DNA of 64,000 bases from Diphasiastrum complanatum (taxonomy: Eukaryota; Streptophyta; Lycopodiopsida; Lycopodiales; Lycopodiaceae): the NCBI GenBank assembly GCA_029204225.1, contig CM055104.1, forward strand, positions 47,064,451 to 47,128,450. The letters are read 5' to 3'. The notes beneath the pieces were generated by a model. It searched no databases and was not told the DNA's origin. It saw nothing but the letters and a program-made list of their open reading frames with translations. The number at the start of each line of letters is the position of its first letter. Positions within the stretch are counted from its first letter, which is position 1. Both the position numbers and the translations under genes were made by a program. Positions 12,356 through 25,239 of the stretch are shown here, piece by piece.

Positions 12356-13677
12356 ATCACCAATGATGTCTTGACATATGTAAAATTGTAGATGTGGACC
12401 AGCCACAAAGAAAAGAGAGGAAAGCCCTTGATAACTGCCTGCAAGAAAGCGCAAGTGGTTGCTTGCTAGGTGGAAGTGGCTATTCCAAAGCCAAAGACAG
12501 TCTGCCAAGTGTAATGAAGATGGTTGAAGTCCACGACCCTGACTGTCTTCTTAGGAACGATGATTGAAACACTACTTTGGATGTCAGAATCCACCTTTTG
12601 AATAACGTGAGAGAAAGGCCTTGGTGAACTGATTGATGCCCTTTCCAACCGCTGCTAGAGATACTGAGATAGCAAAGATATGACGGTTGTTGACTGGTGC
12701 TGAGATAGCAAGAAGTGTAGCTGCTTGGAAGAGGTAATCATTGTCCTAGTATAAGGCACGTTGGCTGTTTATTATGGCTTATGTCAGCCCTAACTACATG
12801 TTGGAATATGCTGTCCTAGATGCTTGTAGAATCCGATACAGTCAAGAAATAGGAAAATCCAATCCAGATAGAAATATGGAAAACCTAATACAGACTCGTA
12901 TCGAATTTTCCTAATGACGGCCAACTACCGGATCAAAATGTGGAGAGCGCTGGTTCTGATAACTGTAGGGCCGAAATGATGGATTGATGAACTGTATATG
13001 CGTTGAAGGTAAGATTGCTCTTACATGTGGGCTAACGGCTGCTTAGGATCGAATTTCTCTTTGGTCGGATTCTGGAAATCGATCCAGGGTCAGATTTCCT
13101 GAGGATCGGATTTAAGAAAAGCAGACACTTTGAAATTTCGTGTAGTTGTAGGTGCATCGTAGGTCAAGACTTGTGAGGAGGATTGACGTCTGTTATTTAA
13201 CCGTGCATATGTCCAGGAATCAGATAGTTGCAAATTATTCTAGAATCGATTTTGCTCAGGATCGATCTCCAGAAAATCAAAATTGATAATAGAGCTCTGT
13301 AGGGTCGGAATCTATATTTTGATCTAGAGGGCCTTACTCTCTGTAGATTGAGATTTCTGGATCGATCTTATGTACTTGGCCGCAGAATCGAAATAGCTAC
13401 TGCCGCGTGGAATGAATCAATCTGAGTCGATCTCCAAAATCAAAGTTACTTGTAAACCGCAACTGTTCTTGAAGAGACATCAAAAACTATGATGACTTTA
13501 GTTTGTTTCAATGAAGACCCAGCTTTGTAGGGTCGGTACTGAAGGATGGATCGACTTTTATAAGAGGCCTTTTAGATAGTGACCTCCTTAAGAAAAACAA
13601 AGGTCCATGCCCTTCAATAACTTAGGGTGGCCTTAGACTTAGAGCTAGATGTCTTAAAAGAAATTCATTACATTCCT
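12356..13677. other. No recognisable gene
   Basis: I see no convincing protein homology on either strand. A short word, TGTAGGGYCGR, recurs near 12965, 13298 and 13528, together with several ATCGATCTCC-like stretches. This may be worn LTR or downstream pol sequence of the minus-strand gypsy remnant that follows. Confidence 0.4.
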
Positions 13678-15987
13678 TTACCTTGTATACCTTAAGGTGA
13701 GCCAACCTTCATAATAGAGATAGTTCTTTGAGTAATAAAGGCTGATGTCCATGTGAATAAATAGTTGGAAAGTCGATGTCATATTATGTCTCAGAGCAAA
13801 GGGCATACCATATGGTTCTGCCATATGGAGGTCTTCCATGGTCAAGGCATCAATATTGCCTTTAACATAATGATACTTATAATACCCATGGAGTAATTCA
13901 AGAATGTAATGAGGCATAGGTATTAATCATTAAAAAGCCAATAAAATGGGTTAAGTGCCACAGCAAGGCTATCACATCGGCCTCCTAACTTTCCCACACA
14001 AAGTGGTAATTCAAATGAACTTTGACTAAAATAACTTTCATAAAGTTTATCTCTAAGTCTAAAATGCATATTGGCCTAATATTGACAATTAACCAAAATA
14101 TGACTAAACTAGTTGATATTAATGGGTGGTACGTCATGGAGAATCTTGTCATCGATTTGAAAGACGGTCTCCTCCTCACAGAGATTCCAAGGATAGTTTG
14201 GTCGTTTGACATGGTAGAACTTAGTATCAGGTTTTTCGACTATAACCTTGGCAATCGGTTTCACTTTGGATGCATGTTGCAGAAAGGCCTTAAGTGGAAG
14301 CGCTTCCATGTAATTGAGGATCTGAATATCAGAATTGTCCAAATCTTCTAGGCAATTCTAAATTTGTAAGACATTCTCATCATTTACAAATAAATCTTCT
14401 GATTTAGCAGTAGGTAGCCATGCAACATTTAGTAACTCATCATTATGTGGAAGAATATCAATAAAATTGATATTGATGATAGGTGTATCAAGATCAGGTA
14501 ATTGGTCGTGATCAATCAGGGGTGGAGAGACAATCATCCTAATGTTGAGCAAAGTAATTGGCATTCACACAATCAATGGTAGCTAAACCGTGACTCCAGT
14601 TTATGATATCAGTAGATCTAATATAATGACCTCTGTCGTGACTGGACTGGTATGGCTCAAACACTGAATTAGTGGTCGAGGACCCTTCATTATGAATGTG
14701 TGCAGGTTTGAGTTTGCCATTGAATCAATGGTGACAGAACTGTCATGATTTCCAGAAGTGACTCGGCCTTCGCTCCAGTCATGAACGACTCTTGCATTGG
14801 TGAGCCATGGGTGACCAAGTAGTAATTCATAGGAATAGGCATTCCTGGGAAGGACTACTAGATCGACAGAAAACTTTAGGCCTCCTAGTTTGATCAACAC
14901 TTGCGGAAGGAAACCAGTAGGTTGAACCACACTTTGATCAGCCATCCTAAGTTGACAAGTGGGTTTGGTAAGTTTGTCTCGCAGATTCCATTCTAGCATG
15001 AGGGATGTGAAAATTATATTGACACCAGAGCCACCATCGAGAATAGCTAGGACTTCGCATGATTCGCGATGGATAGCTGGGATTTTGATGTTGCCTCATT
15101 TGCTGAGTGGATTGGTGAGGTGCAAGAGCATTTCAAGCAACTCATCAGGGGTGGTGGTGTCATTGGATTGGATCTGGTGTTTCCATTTGCCAGCATGCTT
15201 CCATAGAATATGGAACGGGAGAGTGACATTGGCTTGTAGTAAATCCCCCCAAACTTCAGTACCTTCAAGGGTTTTGCTATCAAAAGGCTTGTGAGGTTCT
15301 TTTTAAGAGATGGAAGATTGTTGGTCGGCATTGCGGATTTGCTGGCGATACTGATGATGCAGTCAAATTTCTATAGTTGAGGATAAACAATAAGGGGTGG
15401 GATCTTCACTTGGAAGGACAGGATGCTGCTGGGGTTTGCTGGATGCAAGCGTAGTGGCTTGGCATTGGGTTTGTGCCCTAGTCAAGACCCATGCTGGATG
15501 AGTTTCAACTGGCAAAGTTTTGACTTGCACTAAACAGATAGGAGCAGTAGGTTTAGAGCGGGATGGGCAATCCTTCACGTGATGTTCAATACCGCAGTTT
15601 TCACAAGTTGGAGGAAAGCGGAGTTTATTTGGGCAGCGGATACTAGGATGCTTACCTGCATAGATAAAACATCCTCGTATTGCTAGTATTTGATGTGTGG
15701 CAAATACAGCTTGATTGGGATCATAAGCTTGGGCATTGGAATTAATTGCTTGAGCATTAGGATCATATGTATAATAAACAACTGTTTCAGTAGGGTACTA
15801 TGGTTGAGTATTGTGTTCCACATAGTAGGTTGTCAGATAGATGGTATTTGGATCAAGATCATGTACAGCTTGTTGTGGAGCAGGTTGATTAACGACAAAT
15901 TGTTGACATGGTGGTTGGTACTGATTTGGTGCAGTTGGTCGTGGTTGGTATACCCTTGGGCGTGGCATCGGCTGTTGTGGAGGGTAG
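13678..15987 (-). pseudogene. Ty3/gypsy gag-protease-RT remnant
   Basis: Read right to left: a proline/glutamine-rich gag tail (15987-15800); two CCHC knuckles near 15670-15560, the first damaged (CFIYAGKHPSIRC, where the second Cys is Tyr) and the second intact (CENCGIEHHVKDC); then protease with ILDGGSGVNIIF near 15045 and LLLGHPWLTNARVVHDW at about 14770-14830. A degraded RT piece with AEPYGMPFALRHNMTSTFQ lies near 13800. Frame changes occur near 15050, 14600 and 14350, and many stops separate the pieces. The D-G-G-S-G protease centre replaces the usual D-S/T-G-A and is found in some plant Tat-like elements. Knuckle spacing matches the gag-only element at 6.2-8.0 kb. The right end abuts a copia LTR at 15988. 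Confidence 0.72.
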
Positions 15988-16560
15988 TGTGAAAAATGCA
16001 AAAATAAGCTTGGTAGAGGCCATAAATCCTGTATATAGGATAAACACACATGTGTGGAGCCTTTTCCCACATGTGAAACTAGTGTACTTGTCATGTACCA
16101 TAATCATATATGTTGTACATATGATTTAATTCAAGTTCTAGTCTAAAAAGGCCAAAAACTAGTTTTCTAGATGAATGACACATGGCATTTTTTCTATTGA
16201 TTGCATGAGCCAAATACTTTTGATAGGTGTCATATCCCATGTGTAGAGGACAGCTCACACGTGTGAAAAAAGCTGAAGTAGGAGAGTTTTTGCTTCTAGA
16301 AGATTTCTATGAAGATCTCCATATAGTAGAAAATTGGACCAAAAATGCCCAAAATAAAAAGTTTGATCCAAGTGTCAAAATTGCATGATGATGACAAAGC
16401 ATCCTCACACGTGTGAGATCTGATGCATGATCAGTACCTCGAGCTCCAAAAAGTGTATATATAGCATTCATTCATCTTAATAAACTTGTCTGTCTCCTAA
16501 GATAACTGGAGATCCAATTCAAATGAAGAACTATACTCAAGCATTTGCAGACCATGAAGT
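15988..16560 (+). repeat. Copia LTR-like segment (right end uncertain)
   Basis: It begins TGTGAAAAATGC inside the gypsy gag sequence. It shares the CACACRTGTGTGGAGCC...TTCCCA block with the LTR at 11510 and carries TCACACGTGTGA at 16255-16266 and 16405-16416. A TATA box (GTATATATAGCA) sits near 16456 and AATAAAC near 16480, giving plausible U3 and R regions. No primer site follows, so the right end is a guess. Confidence 0.5.
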
Positions 16561-17508
16561 GTAGTAGAATAACATCCATTAGAAAAAATCAATTCAATTC
16601 TCCACAAATAAAATACTTATCTTGTGAGAATATCTGTGAGATCCATAGGTTCTCAAATATAATACTGGAGTAGAGAGATTCAAAAACATTGATTCGAATT
16701 CTTACTCAAATAATAGATCAAGAATTAATCATCACACTTAAGAATCATTACAATTCCTTATAATCCTCTGACAATAATTAAGTATCTATTTATGATCTGT
16801 CAATCATAATTATTTAGATTCGTATGATTCGTCAATCATAACTTTTTGGAATCCAAAACCATACTTAACTATTTATAGGATACTGGAGGATATGTCTAAC
16901 ATAACTTAGGAAAAGTAAGAGTCACTCCAAAAATCTTTCCATTAAGAAAATACTGGATTTAGGAATACTTTCTGCCAAGATTCTTAAATTGAAGTGCAAT
17001 ATTCAAGGTCTATAAATCACTGGTAATTAAAGACTGAACGCATACAAAAATGACAATCATCTTCAACTACAAAAAACTTTAGATTACAATCCAGAATCAC
17101 ACTGCTGAAAATTAATTCAGTTGTTATTCTTGGATTCATTATGATTCGTTATCCATTTGAGCTCACTGGAATACAATCACTAATGAGCTGAGTCTATTCC
17201 TTAACTAAGGAATACTCTATTCCAAGAATACTGTATACACAATTTTTAACTGATGAACCAAAATGATTCACTAATCATGCGTCTTACAAGCAATATAATT
17301 CAAAAACCACCAATTCTCGGTGAATCCACATCACACTCGTTTTACCAATTAACTTCATCTTGGAGTAATCAACTACTCAAGCTGATTGCCAATGATTTAA
17401 AAATCTCAAATGTCTAGGTGAAGAATTCAATTATACTAGTATAACACCACAGTTAGATCCTTACCCAAATCATTTATAAGTTAATCCATAAATCTTCTAT
17501 ACAAAGAT
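16561..17508. other. AT-rich sequence between copia LTR and protease scrap
   Basis: Expected to be leader and gag by position, but no gag motif survives. Short words such as GATTCGTCAATCATAA recur around 16800-16850 and 17140. Confidence 0.35.
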
Positions 17509-17757
17509 TTGTTAACTCTTCAGCAGCACCAAGACGGAGGTTCCGACTCTATCAACAATTCCCAAGAGGATGACAAGGCGCTGATGGTACAAGACCAACC
17601 AAGTAGAGATGCCTATGAATGGTATCTTGATTCAGGTGCTACACAGCACATGACACCATGTAAGAACCTATTTTCTATTCTCACAACAACAGATTCAAAG
17701 TACATTTTCTTTGGTGACTCAAGTCCTCATAAGGTTGAAGGCCAAGGCTCCATTTGA
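17509..17757 (+). pseudogene. Ty1/copia protease fragment
   Basis: An open stretch contains AYEWYLDSGATQHMTPCKNLF, in which D-S-G-A is the aspartic protease active site of copia polyproteins and H-M-T is the usual follow-on. The frame closes at 17757 after KVEGQGSI, just where copia proteins continue. I see no integrase or RT downstream. The DSGATQHMT variant differs from the DSGASSHMS of the copia at 10.1 kb, so the two are different subfamilies. Confidence 0.75.
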
Positions 17758-20700
17758 CTACAGTTCTCTGAAGATCCATACAAGACTAATCGTGCACATA
17801 TGTGAATAATCTCACTATGACCCAGTACATAGCCACATTTTTATCTGGCAGATTCCTCCAGAACCCACATATGTTACTCACATATCTCACTGAGATCTTG
17901 TACTCAGCTACAAAATATTTTCTATTTCTCATGAGTAAATAACATATCCGAGAAATCTCTGAGACGAATAAAATTCACTCTCAACAGTATTCCAATCTCA
18001 CTTCCTTCTAATTACATAATTTCTTCCACTCAATCAACCTCTCTTGGATCCTAGTACTCAAACTAAGATTAGGTTGATCCAATACGGAACTCTCAGACTT
18101 ATCCTCGATCAAACTTACTTCTATTCCAACCAGAATGGAATTAGTAACCTTTGACCATTCACTGTACTACTTATAGATAATGATTCAAATTCCAAACCAG
18201 TTCCAGTTCCAAATTGTCCACACAATCCGTAGAGAATTTCTCTTATTTCGAAAAGTTCCAATTGGGCATCTTACTCTGAATCTATCCGAAATTCCTTTCA
18301 GGTCCAATCTCATTCATTTACCCTAGCTGGTTCTCTTCCGAAAGCTATGCAACCAACAGATTCCCAAATAGAATTTTATCCCACCACTTCACCCCTCCTT
18401 TTAAAGAAATTATAAATTTCCATAAAAGTTAACTGGAAAGATGATATATGAAAATATCTAAATCCAAGAAAAGTCAATATTAAGTGCTTCCACTAAAGGA
18501 TTCACCCTATTACACACAGGACTTTTCCTTCAAATATTTTCACTCTGAGTGATAGAACCTACTATTCCATTGAAATCCATTTATGCAACAGAGATATTCC
18601 ATGGTTTAAGAAATTGAAACATTTTAACCTTAGAATTTATCTGAATTCCAAGTCTATTCCTACAAGTAGTAATTTATATGACATAACAATCTTTTAAAAA
18701 AATAACTTCATGCTGGAAAGAATCATATAAATCAGTCTGATATCCTATATTCGAGAAATTATTAAGAAGTAAAGGATTAATTAAGAAAGCGCGAAATAGA
18801 TTTGAGGGCCTCTGATTTTGTAAATAATGAGATACCACATTGGAATCTAGATTAAACCTCAAAATTTCCCAAAATACCCCACATTTGATCAAATGGTTTT
18901 TTTTCTTTCCCATATTGCGACTAGGTACTAAAACACACCATTGATCATCAGATCTTTACAGTCCTAGAATCCTCTAATGTCCACTCTTCTTCCCTCCTTA
19001 GAATTTTCAGTTCCTTGAAAATCTATTTCAGCTAAGGTACCAAGAAGACGTAATGACATTAGTAAATGTTTTAAAAAATTTATTACTATAGGAAAAAAAA
19101 TCCAAAACAATTCATTTATATCCTATACCTGGGCTGAATATAATTCACATATAGGATTTTGCTGGAAATGAAATCAGTGATGTAATTTCTATTTTTACAA
19201 ATTTTCCAATAAAGTTGGACTGTTTTTTCTTTTTATTGACTGGTTTGGCATTACTCCGTTGATATTGACAAAACCTATCCAAATACAGAATATGAAATTA
19301 CATGAATGGAAATCCCACCAATAGGATTTCAGTAATTCTTGAACTGTATCCTGCCAGATTTATTGACTAGATAAAGAATACTATGGCCACTCATTCAATC
19401 TGGTCATTTCATATTGTTTGACGATTTTAATTCAAATTTAACGAGTGCTTTATTTTACGTAATTCAAAAATTTTGACGAAAATACTATTAGTACAAAAGG
19501 CAATTGAAGTCGAAAAAATCAAAACATTGTCCGATTTCTAATGTTACTAACCCAATGTCAAACTGGCATGCAAAGCACACTACATCAATCATATACATCA
19601 TTACGAAATTTTTTACATAAACTTCAGTTTTACGGAATTTGTCAACCATTAACACTGATTTGTGATCCAACTGTTAGAGCACATGCGTATGACCACTCAA
19701 ATCGATTTTAAATCCCTCATGCATGTCAGAATCACTCTGAAAATCAGCATGCAACTAATCCATGCAAACACAGTACTATAATCAGGGAAATGAATGGCAT
19801 GCAATCAGAACAATTCAAAATTTTGCCAATTTTACTCACAAAACTGCAAAACTTCAGATGATCATAACTTTGGCTACAGGACACCAAATTGGGTGTTGTA
19901 AGGCTCAGTACAGAGGGAGACCAAGTGAGCAAGATGCTTGCCACATCAGCCTACCACCTAGGCTTCACACGTGCGAGATCAGAGCTGCCAGAAAACTGTA
20001 GTAGGGCGCACTTTTTGTAGACCAAATGATCAAAAAACGTGCAAACACCTCCCCAAGCTCAAAATTGATGTTATTAACAGTCTTAAACAGCCTATTAGAC
20101 TTCCATGAAGCATTCATACTGATCCTAAGATGCAGTATAAGTTGAGAACAAAGATTTATTGATTTGTAGAAGTCAAAATAGCTTCAAACTTGATGGAGAT
20201 GGTGCATAAGCCATCGACCATCAATTCACAGGTTTGATAGCTTGTTGGGAAGGTAAAAAGGAATGCTAATGATGTTGTAATTAATTCCAGAATCATCTCC
20301 TGATGGATTTGGAGAGAACCATCCCCCAAAAATCACCAAAAATGGTCATTTTTTGAACTTTTTTGACTTTCTACAAGTTCAATTGCTGGAATTCTTGGCT
20401 CTAACTTCAGGAAAAGCTTCAAAAGACTTTGGTCCACCTCTTTACAAGCTTTACGTGGTGTTTTACAGCCACCTACTATCCAACTTTATGAAAAAACAAG
20501 CAAAAATGATGATTTTTGGCTATTTTTTGATTTTTTTTCATCACCATAAAGTGGAAATTCATGACATACAACTCTTTCTCTAACACATGCAAACCAATTT
20601 ACAGAGTTACAACCATCTAATTGATCTGATCTTGCTGGATTATGGTTCTTACAATCTATTTTGGCCAAAAAGCATGAAAAACCAAGCAATTTTGACCAAA

Positions 20701-20882
20701 ACATAGCCTAGAATCATAAATCATTGGAGAGAACCGGCATGCATCATTATTTTCATCATTAATGAACCCTAAAACGAAAGTACACTTGCTGGAAAATTCA
20801 GATCTACCAAAGATTTGATCTACACAAGAAAAAGCTCCAAAAAAGCCTCACAAATTGGCCTTCAAGGACAATTCTCCATAAA
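17758..20882. other. No recognisable gene
   Basis: AT-rich sequence without domain motifs. The ORFs here are short and unlike any family I know. One TTCACACGTGCGAG word at about 19964 echoes the copia LTR palindromes. Confidence 0.45.
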
Positions 20883-21010
20883 ACCTTGCTAGTTGGGTTC
20901 GCCTTAGCAAGGATTTGTTGCTAGTTAGCCGCAATCTTCCATTTAGCAATCAACAACCCAACTAGCAAGGTCGCTAAACTAGGACCTAAATGGAAGATTG
21001 CGGCTAACTA
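20883..21010. repeat. Interleaved perfect inverted repeats (A-B-A'-B')
   Basis: Arm A (20883-20899, ACCTTGCTAGTTGGGTT) is perfectly complementary to A' (20955-20971). Arm B (20922-20946) is perfectly complementary over 25 bp to B' (20986-21010). The order is A, B, A', B', so the two stems interleave rather than nest. A and B also share the 9-mer TTGCTAGTT. Confidence 0.9.
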
Positions 21011-21588
21011 ATAATCAATCAACAAAATACATGCCACAATACAAACCAATGAGAAGGAGGCAAGAGGAGGCCCGAGCACCTTCCCTCAAGCTATGTACCT
21101 TCCCAAAGGAAACACAAATGAAATAGAGAGATAATCTCAAAAATAGAGAACTTGATAGCTTAATCTCAAAAGTGTTATTTACATGGCAAATACCTCTCCA
21201 TTTATGGCAAGGAGGGTCTTCCATAAGTATCCACTAACTTATTTCTAGCCATTCTAGAACTTCTAACTTAGGATTTAGAACTTCAAAGTTTCTAACTTAG
21301 GAAAACTTAAGACAAATATTTCTAAGCTTAAGTTTCCTAAGTCTAAGTTCTAAATCTAAGTTTAAGCTATTTTATTATTATTTTAAGCTTCTACTCATGG
21401 ACTTACAAAACACATGCCATGGTGGAAGTTTATTGACAGATACTCATACGTGGGCTTATAAAACACATGCCACAGAGTTTTATTTCTTTCTTTTTATTTT
21501 TCTTTGTGTTAGCACAGTTGCTAACATCCAAACCCCATCTTTGCCCTCTAGATCGCACTGATTAGGAAGGCACGAAAAGGGTCCAACA
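21011..21588 (+). repeat. LTR end of a tRNA-Asp-primed element (copy 1)
   Basis: The right boundary is the GTCCAACA terminus at 21588, followed by a 6-bp T spacer and the primer site. A CTTATAAAACA TATA-like box near 21455 fits an LTR promoter. The left boundary was not found. From about 21534 onward the sequence is shared with the copy at 24240. Confidence 0.5.
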
Positions 21589-22318
21589 TTTTTTTGGCAC
21601 CGTTGCCGGGGAGACGGTGCTAAGCTACTCTTAGATGGATTTTTTGTTTGCATTCTTCTTGATTTTTGTTACATTTTTTATAGGTTTCTAACTCACCTAC
21701 AGGTTTTTTTCCACTTTTTTTTGTCTTCTTGACTCCCCACTTTTCCAGTATGTTGAGCAAACATCAAGCTTTGTTCTGTGATCTTGACGAGTCAAATCTC
21801 TGACTCGTGCCTGACTTGCCAACAAAAGCCTGACTCGCCAACCTGATTTTTTCCATTTTTACTTGTCCATTTGACTCGCCATCTGCACAGAGGACTAGCA
21901 ACCTCAGAGCCATCATTCTGGAAGTCAGGGAGTCAAATTGCCTGAGTCGCCATTTTAAATTTCCTGCCCATTTTGATTCTTTTGTCTTTTTCTCTGACTC
22001 GCATTTTGACTCGCCAAGAGATATTTCTCTTTGATCATTCAATATTTTGACTCACCAACAGTATAGTAGCTAGTATAGTGTAGTACATGATCTACCACGT
22101 ACCTGTCCGGTGAGTCAAAAGTTGTTTGACTTGTGCTTGTCTGACTCGCCCAATTGTTAACACACCACGAATCATAAAACTAGAATTCCAATATGGTATA
22201 GTCAAATATGTTTCCAATGCACCATGCACCAAATCTACGAAAGAAACTTGTTGTTTTATCAACTAAATAGCAAATTGTATAAGAATCTACTAACAGACTG
22301 ATTCAGCTTTGCAATGCC
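21534..22318 (+). repeat. LTR-end/leader segment with TGACTCGCC words (copy 1)
   Basis: About 785 bp align without large gaps to 24240-25024. After the primer site, the leader holds roughly ten dispersed TGACTCGCC words or close variants (TGACTCGCA, TGACTCACC, and the reverse type GAGTCA) between 21725 and 22150. No coding motif was recognised. Homology stops near 22318. Confidence 0.8.
21595..21612 (+). other. Primer-binding site, tRNA-Asp type
   Basis: TGGCACCGTTGCCGGGGA differs by one base from the tRNA-Asp complement. It lies 6 bp after the LTR terminus. Confidence 0.8.
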
Positions 22319-24239
22319 TTCAAACACTCCGAGATGTCTCTCTTGTTTGGATGTTGCCAATCTACCAAAACAATTTCATTTTAGGATTAGTAGATACCTT
22401 AGAAATTTGCAAAAAATATATAATACCAATCAAATCATGCTATTTGAAGGGATTCGAATTGTGGCACAAAGTCCTACACGAGTTGAGAACTTGTGATAAA
22501 TTTAGTACCCATGGTCTAAACTCACTTCTGGCAAGCCTCAACAACCACAATAATAGAAGGGAAAAAAAACCTCATTCTGAACAATTTTTATAGACAACTA
22601 GCCAATTTCTATAGCCAATTAGCTACACCCTTCATGTTTAGATCCACTCACATCATCTTACAAACCAACAAATACCAATTCCATCGCCTGATCCCCATAA
22701 CATTGCAAACTGTGAAGGCTAGCTACTACATCAATTCAACAAGCATTTAAGATACTTTGTTCTTTGAGTAGAAACTAATAAAGACAAAGAAAGAGTAGGA
22801 TGACTGACATGCATACACCTTTTCAAAAGATTACTCTTTGTTTGGAATGACGGATTGAGCTTAGCTTGGAAAAGATGGATCAAAGTTTAGGAATGGAAAT
22901 GAGCAATTGTAATTAGGTATCAATTCTACTTAAGTGTTGTGCATTGCTCTCCCTTCACACAAGGTCTTGGTAGATCGAGGCCACGTAGTGCATGTTGACA
23001 CAATTTTTGCTAATGAAAGCACTTTAAGCGATCCAAAAGAGAGAGGCTTGCATGTGCACTTTTCGCATTCAAACTCAAGAAGAGGGATTGTGATTACAAT
23101 TTTGGCATCGAAAAAACTCTTGGAACGCAAAAGAACACAAGCCACAACCGCACCACAATGTCTTGCCTACGGTCTAAACACAGTGAACGAACCGCAAAGT
23201 CTTCTCTACGGCTACTTATGAAGTTGAAGTAGATCAACCGCAACAAGTCCACATCACATATGAAGACCATTAGAATGAGTCAACGCAATGAACTGCAACA
23301 CTCCAGCCTATGATCTCGCAGACCGCGGCCAATGAGCGAAGACAAAGCCTAGCGCCTCCCCAACATATCATACATTGACAGGAACAAAAGCATGGCCGAG
23401 TCGGCACAATAACTTAGATCTATTTGTAAAATAACATCAAACACCCTTATAAGGTGCACCGTACTCGTAAGCCAATGGCTCGAGAAGTAGAAATAGATCT
23501 ATGCTCCAACGTGCCAAAAATAAGAAAGGACCCAAAGTAGTTAAAAATGCAATTTGGTTTATAACTTTTTAAATAGTCAAGTTCTTATGACACATGGTTT
23601 TGGGTGCACCAAAAATCCTACCCCTAGCTTCGTCTATAAGTAGGGATGTGACACCATTTTTCATTTACTTTACATTGTGAAGAATAGAGATTGAGAGAGA
23701 GAAGTTAATCCTCCTCCACTTTTTCTTACTTTGTGAAGCCCTCCTTTTTTGCACTTGTATGATTGATTGTGGATGTATGAATGCTTGGATGTTGTTGTTT
23801 AATCATGCTATCACATATTTGAATGATCATTAGCTCAAGCTTTCATCCTTCTAATCCACAAAATCATACAATAGTAAAATAGGTGTTAGAAATCTATTTG
23901 GAGAGATCGTTAAGAGCCATTAGGTAGGATTTCCTTCCATTGCTCCCCTCCCTTGAGAAGATAAGCCTCAAGAGGAGAATATCTATTGCTCAAGAAGCCT
24001 AGATATCCCAAAAAGCCAAGATCCAAGAAGAGGATCAAAGATAGACCAAGAACCCAAAAAGAGCCAAGAAGATAGGAAGAAGCCTCACCCCTCATCTAAG
24101 CCATTCCACTTCTAGATCCAATATCAAGATTGACACCCTTGGTAGGCTTAGATCTCATTTAAATCCATAGCTTAACCCCTTCCCCATTGGATCAAATCCC
24201 GCTAGTACACGACAACTCACCCGGTTGGAGATCCAAAGC
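22319..24239 (+). repeat. Probable internal scrap, then LTR body of the second tRNA-Asp element
   Basis: No protein motif was recognised. A core promoter-like CTATAAGTAGGG lies at 23634, followed by a GA-rich stretch, which suggests that the LTR U3/R of the copy ending at 24292 covers at least about 23.0-24.29 kb. Its left terminus was not found. Confidence 0.4.
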
Positions 24240-25024
24240 TCGTCTTTGCCCTCTAGATCGCATTGATTAGGGAGGCACGGAAAGGTCCAACATTTTTTTG
24301 GCGCCGTTGCCGGGGAAACGGTGCTAAGCTACTCATAGATGGGTTTTTTGTTTGCATTCTTCTTGATTTTTGTTAAATTTTTAACATGTTTCTAACTCGC
24401 CTATAGGTTTTTTTTCATTTTTTTCTTGTCTTCCTGACTCGCCACTTTTCCAGTGTGCTGAGTAAACATCACCCTCTGTTCTGTGATCTCGATGAGTCAA
24501 ATCTCTGACTCGCACCTGACTCGCCAACAGAAGCCTGACTCGCCAACCTAATTTTTTCCATTTTTACTTGTCCATTTGGCTCGCCATCTGCATAGAGTGA
24601 CCAGCAGCCTCAGAGCCATCATTCGGGAAGTCAGCGAGTCAAACTGCCTAACTCACCATTTTAAATTTCCCGCCCATTTTGATTTTTCCATCTTTTTCTC
24701 TGACTCGCATTCTGACTCGCCAACAGAGATTTCTCTTTGATCATTCAATATTTTGACTCACCAGCAGTATAGTAGCTAGTACAGTACATGATCTACCATG
24801 TACCTGTCCGACGAGTCAGAAGTTGTTTGACTTGTGCATGTCTGACTCGCCCAATTGTTGACTCACTACGAATCATAAAATTAGAATTTCAATATGGTAT
24901 AGTCAAATATGTTTCCAATGCACCATGCACCAAATCTACGAAAGAAACTTGTGTTTATCAACTAGGTAGCAAATTGTATAAGAATCTACTAATAGACTGA
25001 TTCAACTTTGCAATGCCTTCAAAC
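24240..25024 (+). repeat. LTR-end/leader segment with TGACTCGCC words (copy 2)
   Basis: This is the second copy of the 21534-22318 segment, 2.7 kb downstream in the same orientation and clearly the same by eye with scattered substitutions. The LTR terminus GGTCCAACA is at 24292. The TGACTCGCC words are better preserved here than in copy 1, especially between 24430 and 24870. Confidence 0.8.
24299..24316 (+). other. Primer-binding site, tRNA-Asp type
   Basis: TGGCGCCGTTGCCGGGGA is an exact complement of the plant tRNA-Asp 3' end as I know it. Confidence 0.88.
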
Positions 25025-25134
25025 ACTCTTGGCATGAAAAAAAAAACTCTTGGAATGCAATGGATCACAAGTGTAAAAGCGCATGCAAAACACCAAGAGA
25101 TACAAAGCACATGCAAATCAACACCCAAAAGGAT

Positions 25135-25239
<105 letters not shown>

